Below the pieces are notes generated by a model. The model was not told the DNA's origin and made no database searches. It saw only the letters and a program-made list of their open reading frames with translations. This document shows positions 57,670-64,000 of a stretch of 64,000 nucleotides of DNA, piece after piece; position 1 is the stretch's first letter, and every line of letters begins with the position of its first letter. Source of the stretch: Adiantum capillus-veneris (lineage: Eukaryota; Streptophyta; Polypodiopsida; Polypodiales; Pteridaceae); the NCBI GenBank assembly GCA_014529385.2, contig CM043956.1, positions 60,709,120 through 60,773,119 of the forward strand, written 5' to 3'. The position numbers were made by a program, and so were the translations under genes.

Positions 57670-57828
57670 TATAATGGACCTCTACTTGCACACCTAGTAT
57701 GTACACTTTTTGGTACTGGACTTTCAAAAATAAGCTCACAAAACACACCTAGTATAATGGACCTCTACTTGCACACCTAGTATGTACACTTTTTGGTACT
57801 GGACTTTCAAAAATAAGCTCACAAAACA
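57670..57828 (+). repeat. 83-bp tandem pair
   Basis: TATAATGGACCTCTACTTGC starts at 57670 and 57753. Units are nearly identical, and a third partial unit (AATGGACC...) starts at about 57647. Confidence 0.92.
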
Positions 57829-57849
57829 AAGTAGAGGTTGCTTGGGTTT

Positions 57850-59795
57850 TCTTTGGTGTTTTTTATTATTAGTATCTCTTGGGATGTATTTGACCTTAAA
57901 CTTGTTTTCAAGTACATATAGACATAGCTAAAACTACCAATGAAATTGAAGAAACATGAAGTATTTAGCATATTAGTAATAGCATAGCTCTTAAGCATAA
58001 CTCCTTATGACTTTCCACAATTATTATTTCTGGTCAAGACAATGGTGCTTGAAATTAGGGAGAAACATGTTGCCTACGGGTCTACCAATCCTTGTTGCCT
58101 TGGTTGGACACAAAAATGCCGCGGCTTGCTGTAAGTGAAGACTATATTTATTAAGTAACATATTGAACCTCTCCTAACTAGGTTTGACTTGAAAATAACA
58201 CTTTTGCATTTTCTACTTTTAAATGTTTTCATTTTTGAGTGGTTTCTAGAGCCTTAAACCTCATGTGAGGGTCTCATCAGTGATGGCATTGACTGGACAT
58301 TTGAAAATCTATTTGTTGTACAAAGGAGATGCTGCCCAATGTTTTACTTTTTAGAGATTGGTAATCTAGAAGATGGATTGATACATAAATGCCAATAAAT
58401 TCTTGACATTAGACTGTTGTAGGGACCTTGGCTTCGAAGGATATTTTATAACATAAAAGTAAGAATATTTTCCTAGATTTTGAGCAGAAATTGAGAAGTA
58501 TACACAATCTTAGAAATATAAAAAATGTGGTTCATTTTCTTTTTGTCATAAATCTAATCTCTGCTTAGCTGTTAGTTTCTTTGTAATTTTGGACATCAGT
58601 AACAAGGGGAAGGACCCGTCTTCCCAAGTAATGCAGTATTGATGTGCTTGTGTTCTTGAATGGTAATAGGTGAGAGGTTTCTTCCTTGGGTTATGAAGGA
58701 AATGGCAACAATATTTGGAGATCATTCAATGTTTGGTTTTGTTTTTAACGATTTATAGAAAGTCCATTTAAACACTTCTTTGATAAGTCTATATATTCAA
58801 AAGTGATATAATTTGTATCAATGCGTCTAGTCTAAATGTTGTCAATTGTACAATCTTGTCTCTGTCAATTCTAAGAGTTACTTTTTGTCTACTATACAAA
58901 TGTATTATGTACCCCTTGTCTGGTCTCTAAGTCCCATTCTATAGTTCAATAGTTTGTGAAATCAAACTATTGTTAGATAATCAATCTTGAACACACACAC
59001 ACACACACACAGAGCGGCACCACCGCTCCCCTCTATTGACCCGTTCACACCGCCCCCCGTGCATGGGAAATCTTTTGCTCGTTTTGCCACTTGGCCTTCT
59101 TAACTTTTATCAATACTTAGGGGTGGTTCCCATGGTATGCCACGACCCCTAGCCATGTGTGTCTTGGCCATTTCTCCTATATATAAAAACAAATAAACTA
59201 GTATCTTTTTTTTCCCTTTGTCTTCGAATAGTATTTTTTCCCCTCATATTGTTGCTTTCTTCAAAAAAAAAATTGGATGTTTCTTTTGATAAGATTTATA
59301 TCCACAAAATTGCTAGTCAAAAAATTACTATTCACAAAATTGCTTTTCACAAAGTTTTTGTGCAACATTAAAATGCACTAGTGTGGTCGGCGGCTTTCGG
59401 TCGCCTCTCTCTCTCTATGTGTCTCTTTCTCTCTCTAAGCACATGTGTTTCTGGGTTTGTAGGCCACACCAGTCGGAGAAAGCAAATTGCACCACGTGTC
59501 TAGGGGAGGGGCCGAAATCCCTTCCCCCATTATAATCAGTATAGCTAATTTTAATTTTTCATAGGTGTTGCAAAATCTACAACATGAATGTTTCATACTT
59601 TATGGTACTATAAACTTAGGAAATTTCCTTCTGGTTCTAAGTAAGATTTGAGACCATTACCCAACTTTTAGTGAATCCAATGTTTGTTTTTTTACTAAAC
59701 TACTAATTATCTCATTTAAAAGCAAAGCAGTGCATGCTAACTAGCCCCAAGCACATGTCTATCACATGACACTCCATACACATCGCATTATCATG
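57850..59795. other. No recognised gene
   Basis: AT-rich. (AC)n at about 58993-59010 and CT-rich text at about 59405-59440 are the only structures seen. Confidence 0.4.
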
Positions 59796-59798
59796 TGT

Positions 59799-60121
59799 GT
59801 TTTTTTTTTTTTGCAAAACTCACAATTGTGAGTGATTGTATTAAAAATTCACCAATAGCTATACAAATCAGCCTCAAGCTCAGGCCAAGCCTTGAGGGAT
59901 AAAGGGTAACAACCGAACTTAGTTACAAGTACCTCAAAGCATACAATTGCGAACCTCTCAAATTTTTCCAAAGTATGGTTTGATCGGATGGTGAGGGTTT
60001 CCCTAAGCCAATCATCCGAGTTATGCCTTTTACTTACCACATAAATTATCTCCTTGCTTTCTTGAATAATCTCTGAGAAGCTAGCCAAAGAGAGGTGGCT
60101 ATCAAAGATACGACTATGCAC
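59799..60121 (-). mobile_element. LINE 3' end (short fragment)
   Basis: A 15-base T run on + (about 59799-59813) followed by TTGCAAAACTCACAATTGTG, and a 90-codon minus-strand frame behind it. This has the layout of a poly-A-tailed, 5'-truncated LINE. The protein has no diagnostic motif, so the assignment rests on layout. Confidence 0.4.
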
Positions 60122-60386
60122 ATATTGCCCACCGCAAGGTCAAGAGTCTGTGTACCACACACTACTAGAGTGCTCAGCTTTTGGTCACATCCGAACTTTT
60201 TCCCTCACATTTTTAGCAATGACTTAGACCTACACACTTTCCTCTCCAAACCACAATGTGGGATCTCCATTGAGACTCTCATCACCACAATTTTGGAGCA
60301 TCAAGAGTCACTCATCAGCCACACACATACTACATTACATGCAACTTTGGTCCCATAGGTCATATTTGACCTCCGAGGACGATAAT

Positions 60387-60390
<4 letters not shown>

Positions 60391-60458
<68 letters not shown>
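60391..60458 (+). repeat. (TC)34 microsatellite
   Basis: Pure TC tract, preceded by GGTCCCATAGGTCA...GACGATAATA. That text resembles the end block of the 22150-23660 repeats, which also lead into CT tracts. Confidence 0.93.
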
Positions 60459-60464
<6 letters not shown>

Positions 60465-60748
60465 AGCCTCTGTTGGTACTCCTCTACATCTACCAGCCTC
60501 AATCTCTAATTGATGTGATGATGTACGCTTTTCTGTACGTGTCGAAGACCGGGAACTTGCATGTGCACTGTGTGCGAGCCTCGAAAGGCTGCAAACACAC
60601 AGCTAGAGAATCTTAGCAAGCTCAAAGAACAATGGTGTGTCACTCACCTCTTAATGTTGCTGTCGTGAAAGATCATGTGCTGCAAAGAAGAACGAGCTGC
60701 CGTCGATGCCACGCTCTACCGCCTTGCCGCCGTCGATGTCGCCGTAAT

Positions 60749-60750
<2 letters not shown>

Positions 60751-60827
<77 letters not shown>
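60751..60827 (+). repeat. (TC)38 microsatellite
   Basis: Pure TC tract after a GCCGCCGTCGATG-rich stretch. Confidence 0.95.
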
Positions 60828-60828
<1 letters not shown>

Positions 60829-60899
60829 GCATACACACACACATAGAAGGAGAAGGAGACAGACATGGAGCAAGAGCACTTCTTAGCTTACACCTCAGA

Positions 60900-62479
60900 G
60901 AATGAGGATTTTTAGGTCAAATGGACCTTTTATAAGAATTTAGCCCATTCACACATGGGCGTTCACAATGGTCGATCGTTGCACAACTGCTATAAAAATA
61001 AAGTAAGTGGTGCCCCTCTCATTGGCGATCGATCACCTACGCACCTATTGGACCGACAAGCCCGGCCCCTAACTCTACCAAATAAATACTACGGCATCCA
61101 TCATAGGTGATAGGGTGTCCGTGAGGATTAACATGCCCCCCTTCCTGATGTTGATTCCGTCCTCAGAAGCTATTGAGTTGAAGCTCGTTCATCGAGGTGG
61201 AAGAGCATTTGAGATGAATGTCCTTAGCCTTCTTCAGTCACTGCAAAATCAAACAAAAATTGGCACAGTAATTGATCTTTATATACAATCAAAAAGCATA
61301 TGCAGTTGTAGGCAGACAAATTGATTGGTAACACAACATTAAACAATTTGTCAGCAATAAACATTAAATTGTAATATAATCAAATGTGTAAACAGCTATA
61401 AGGGTCAAAAACTAAAGAAGTCTGGAGTTGCTAATTTAAAGGTCTAAAGGCACTAGAGGTCAATTATTAATACCATGGGCAAGCTTCTCAATTTTCTCTG
61501 GTCAATTAAGTTGTTTAATCGCGAGAGCCAAGTATTTCATGTCTGAGGGCTGACTAGAGGCTATACGTAGAAGGCCTTGTAGTTAAGCTACGATAAAAGG
61601 AATTGCTCATGAAACCATCACCTGACTTATTTTCTTTTCTTTGACCCCCCAAAGTCTTTTCACATTGATTCAATTTTGATGTGTGTGCTTATTTTGTATG
61701 CCTTGGGTTTTTTGCTTTTCAAAGAAAAGCGCCCACACTAGGAACCTCTAGGGCTCTAGTACCATAGGCGATACATGTGAGTGAAGTACCAAATCAAGCT
61801 GGGATTTCTCTTCCAGCTTAAGATTTCACATTGTGACACTTTTTTTTTTCTGTTTGTTCGTTTTCGGCATTTTAATTTTGTAACTTGGGGGGGTCATATA
61901 ACATTGTTACCCTCCCCAGGCTCATCACACTAGTAAACTTCCTCTATAATACTTAAGCTAAAGGTCAATAGGGACTAATCCCACTAGAAAGCCCTAGTAC
62001 ATTGCACACAATGCTGCTTAAATCGGATTAAGAACATAAAGTAACCATTGATTATTAGGAACGCATTCACCATGGTATTAAGAGAAGATCTCAAACTAGC
62101 TTAGTTAGACTGCTTGATTCTGAAACCTAGAGAAGGGATTATGACAAAAAATTATATAGAATCTAACGTTTAATCTAAGCAAATGTGTGGAATATATGCT
62201 ACCAATCACAATTAAAGCACACAAACATGGATGCAAAAAAAACAAGGTGCAATGCTAATGGACAAGAAACACCTGTTCATGTTGATGATCGTGCTTGATT
62301 CGAAGAGTGAACAAGAGAAAGACTCCATGAAGTTCAAGGTCCTAACATCCTATACACAGTAGAAAAAACAAAGAATACCTCTAGGAGGCGCATCAGTGGG
62401 AAGAGGCACCAACCCTTATTGAACACAATCAAACAACATAAGGAACCCTAACCTAATTATTTGCACTCCCCCGAAAGAG
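60900..62479. other. No recognised feature
   Basis: AT-rich text without sustained frames or repeats that I can recognise. Confidence 0.4.
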
Positions 62480-62839
62480 TCAAAGGAATAGGATATTGTA
62501 GAGATTGGGGGGAAACCCTAGGGCTAAACCCCTATCCTCATCATTGTTGAGAAAAACAAATTCATCATCCGTGAGACCATATGTGCCATCCTTGTAATCA
62601 TGTAACTCTTCCTGATCATTAGAGGCACAAATGTTCACTAAGAACATCACTAGGCGTCTATAGTCATCTTGGTCAAGAGGGTAAGTTTGTGCAATCAGAG
62701 AGACGTCCTCTACTGAGTATGGATCATTCGTAGTCAAGAGATGTATCAGCCATTCTAACTCCTCGAAATTCCTCTCACACGCTAGCGTATCTACCAAATC
62801 CCATTCACATGCAAGCACTAGGTAGACTATGTGAAACAC
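62480..62839 (-). pseudogene. Unrecognised ORF, 119 codons
   Basis: An acidic predicted protein (segments NFEELEWLIHLL, DQEELHDYKDGTYGLTDDEF) with ordinary amino-acid composition, unlike the microsatellite shadows. I recognise no family. The next protein-like frame lies 290 bp upstream on the same strand (63127-63906), so both may be parts of one old gene or element. Confidence 0.35.
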
Positions 62840-62939
62840 TTATGCAAGTAAAGAGGGTACTTCTCACCCAAGGTAGGAGTGGATGACTCTATCGTATTAG
62901 CCATATCTATACACACAGAGAGATGATGGTTAGAGTGCA

Positions 62940-63041
62940 AATATTATAAGGGTCGTTTCAAAAGGTCGTATCCTTGTGCATAATGTGCATAATATTATAA
63001 GGGTCGTTTCATAAGGTCGTATCCTTGTGCATAATGTGTTT
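62940..63041 (+). repeat. 51-bp tandem pair
   Basis: AATATTATAAGGGTCGTTTC starts at 62940 and 62991; the units are nearly identical (AAAAGG against ATAAGG). Confidence 0.93.
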
Positions 63042-63126
63042 TTATGATTTTGTGTTATGTATAGAACTCGTAGGTTTCCAAATTTTTGTTTGGTGGCTCT
63101 TGCTCTTTTACTTTTTAATTTTTGTC

Positions 63127-63906
63127 TTATGAGTATAAGGCTTTATATATACATTCCCTAAGATTGGAGATTGAGAGATCACGGAGGAAGGTTAAGAGAG
63201 GAGTGAGTGAATGATGATTGTCAGCAAACACTCCCTCCTTCTTTAGGTAGATCATACCTTCTGGAACGATGTTGTCACCCTTTTGAAACCAATTGTTCCA
63301 AGTTGTTATAGGTGAAGGCTTTAACCAATAGTTTTTGACCACCCTTTGCGTTTCATCTAGTTGCAAGGGTGGTAAGGTACTCTCCCATAATTCTATTTGC
63401 AACGTTGTTGTAGGTGGTGAACTTACAACGGGAGGTGCAACTTCTTTTTTGCATGTATGGATATGTACAATGGTTGGTGGAGATTGTATCGAAGCTTATA
63501 TTTCCATATATGAACTACATGAAGAGCAAGAAGCTTCATTTGACTTCCCTGTTCCTGAGCTAGCTGGAACAAATCGTTCTTTCTTTGGTACCCAAACTAG
63601 CTCTAGAGCGGGTGTGTAGCATTCTATGATTTTTTCCTTTTCACGATCTTCAATTCGTTTTGGAGCTACAAGATTGGACTCACACGGGTCAAGTGACAGG
63701 TAGGAGCACAATTTACGTTTGATCATTTCCTTCACAGTAGCCTTGGGCTTCCAATAGTTTTTTAGGAATCCAACACAACGTTTCTTTATATTTCTTGGGA
63801 CAAGTGGGACATCTCTTACCAGGCTCCTGTCTTTTAGCATAGCAATGGTCACTAAAGAAGCTTTAGGGACCCACTTGTATGTTTTCTTTGTTATATTAAG
63901 ATGGGT
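63127..63906 (-). pseudogene. Unrecognised long frame with one in-frame stop
   Basis: The minus-strand frames 63852-63496 and 63402-63127 are in the same register, separated mainly by a stop after SSCSSYMEI. Upstream the frame extends to about 63906 (KTYKWVPKASLV). Notable phrases are GFLKNYWKPKATVKEM and VVKNYWLKPSP, an internal echo, and WVPKKERFVPASS echoing KWVPKAS. It may be a transposon or gag-like gene relic. No family recognised. Confidence 0.4.
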
Positions 63907-64000
63907 CTTGTGTGTTTCAAGCTTTATTTCAACTACAAAAGTTGAAGCTCTAGAGAGTTGGGCTATGCGACATATGGTTCAACCTCTTGGACATGCAATG

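Overview
The window looks like nuclear DNA of a land plant with a large, transposon-rich genome. The evidence is a spliced plant-type M16 zinc-protease gene, Ty1/copia and Ty3/gypsy retrotransposons whose primer-binding sites match initiator tRNA-Met, a chromodomain gypsy element (chromovirus), plant L1-type LINEs ending in the zf-RVT domain, and very long CT/GA microsatellites. I cannot name the species. An intron of about 13.9 kb suits a large genome such as a fern or gymnosperm, but that is inference. Nothing bacterial, organellar or CRISPR-like was seen.

The only convincing host gene lies on the + strand at 171-19793: the 3' half (12 exons, 543 residues, intact frame to its stop) of an M16 peptidase of the plant PQQL-like type. 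Its introns hold most of the left third of the window. Intron 2 has a GC donor. Intron 6 (2612-4824) carries a diverged tandem repeat and unrecognised decayed DNA. Intron 10 (5546-19472) carries a truncated LINE, a gypsy 3' fragment with an almost complete L1 inserted in it (10-bp target duplication), the 5' part of a second LINE family, a truncated and a complete hAT-like non-autonomous element (8-bp duplication), and several microsatellites.

19800-32600 is intergenic repeat DNA: a minus-strand LINE reverse-transcriptase relic, a diverged direct repeat of about 0.75 kb, a 39-bp triple tandem, a decayed minus-strand copia element (about 24.2-28.8 kb), LTR-like debris, and the 5' end of a plus-strand copia element (LTR, PBS, gag).

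32.6-44.5 kb is a second nest. A minus-strand LINE of the second family is split by a complete but decayed minus-strand chromovirus at 33878-42863 (LTRs of 1.55 and 1.75 kb, PBS, gag, protease, RT, RNase H, integrase, chromodomain, TSD CTTCC). A perfect 73-bp inverted repeat sits at the distal end of the split LINE.

44.5-64 kb holds microsatellites, paired short hairpins, a LINE ORF1 relic, a complete but decayed minus-strand copia element with 0.23-kb LTRs (49711-54390), a poly-G/GA block, several 2-copy tandem repeats, a LINE 3' end, and unrecognised ORF relics near the right edge. All transposon genes carry stops or frameshifts, so only the protease gene looks functional.
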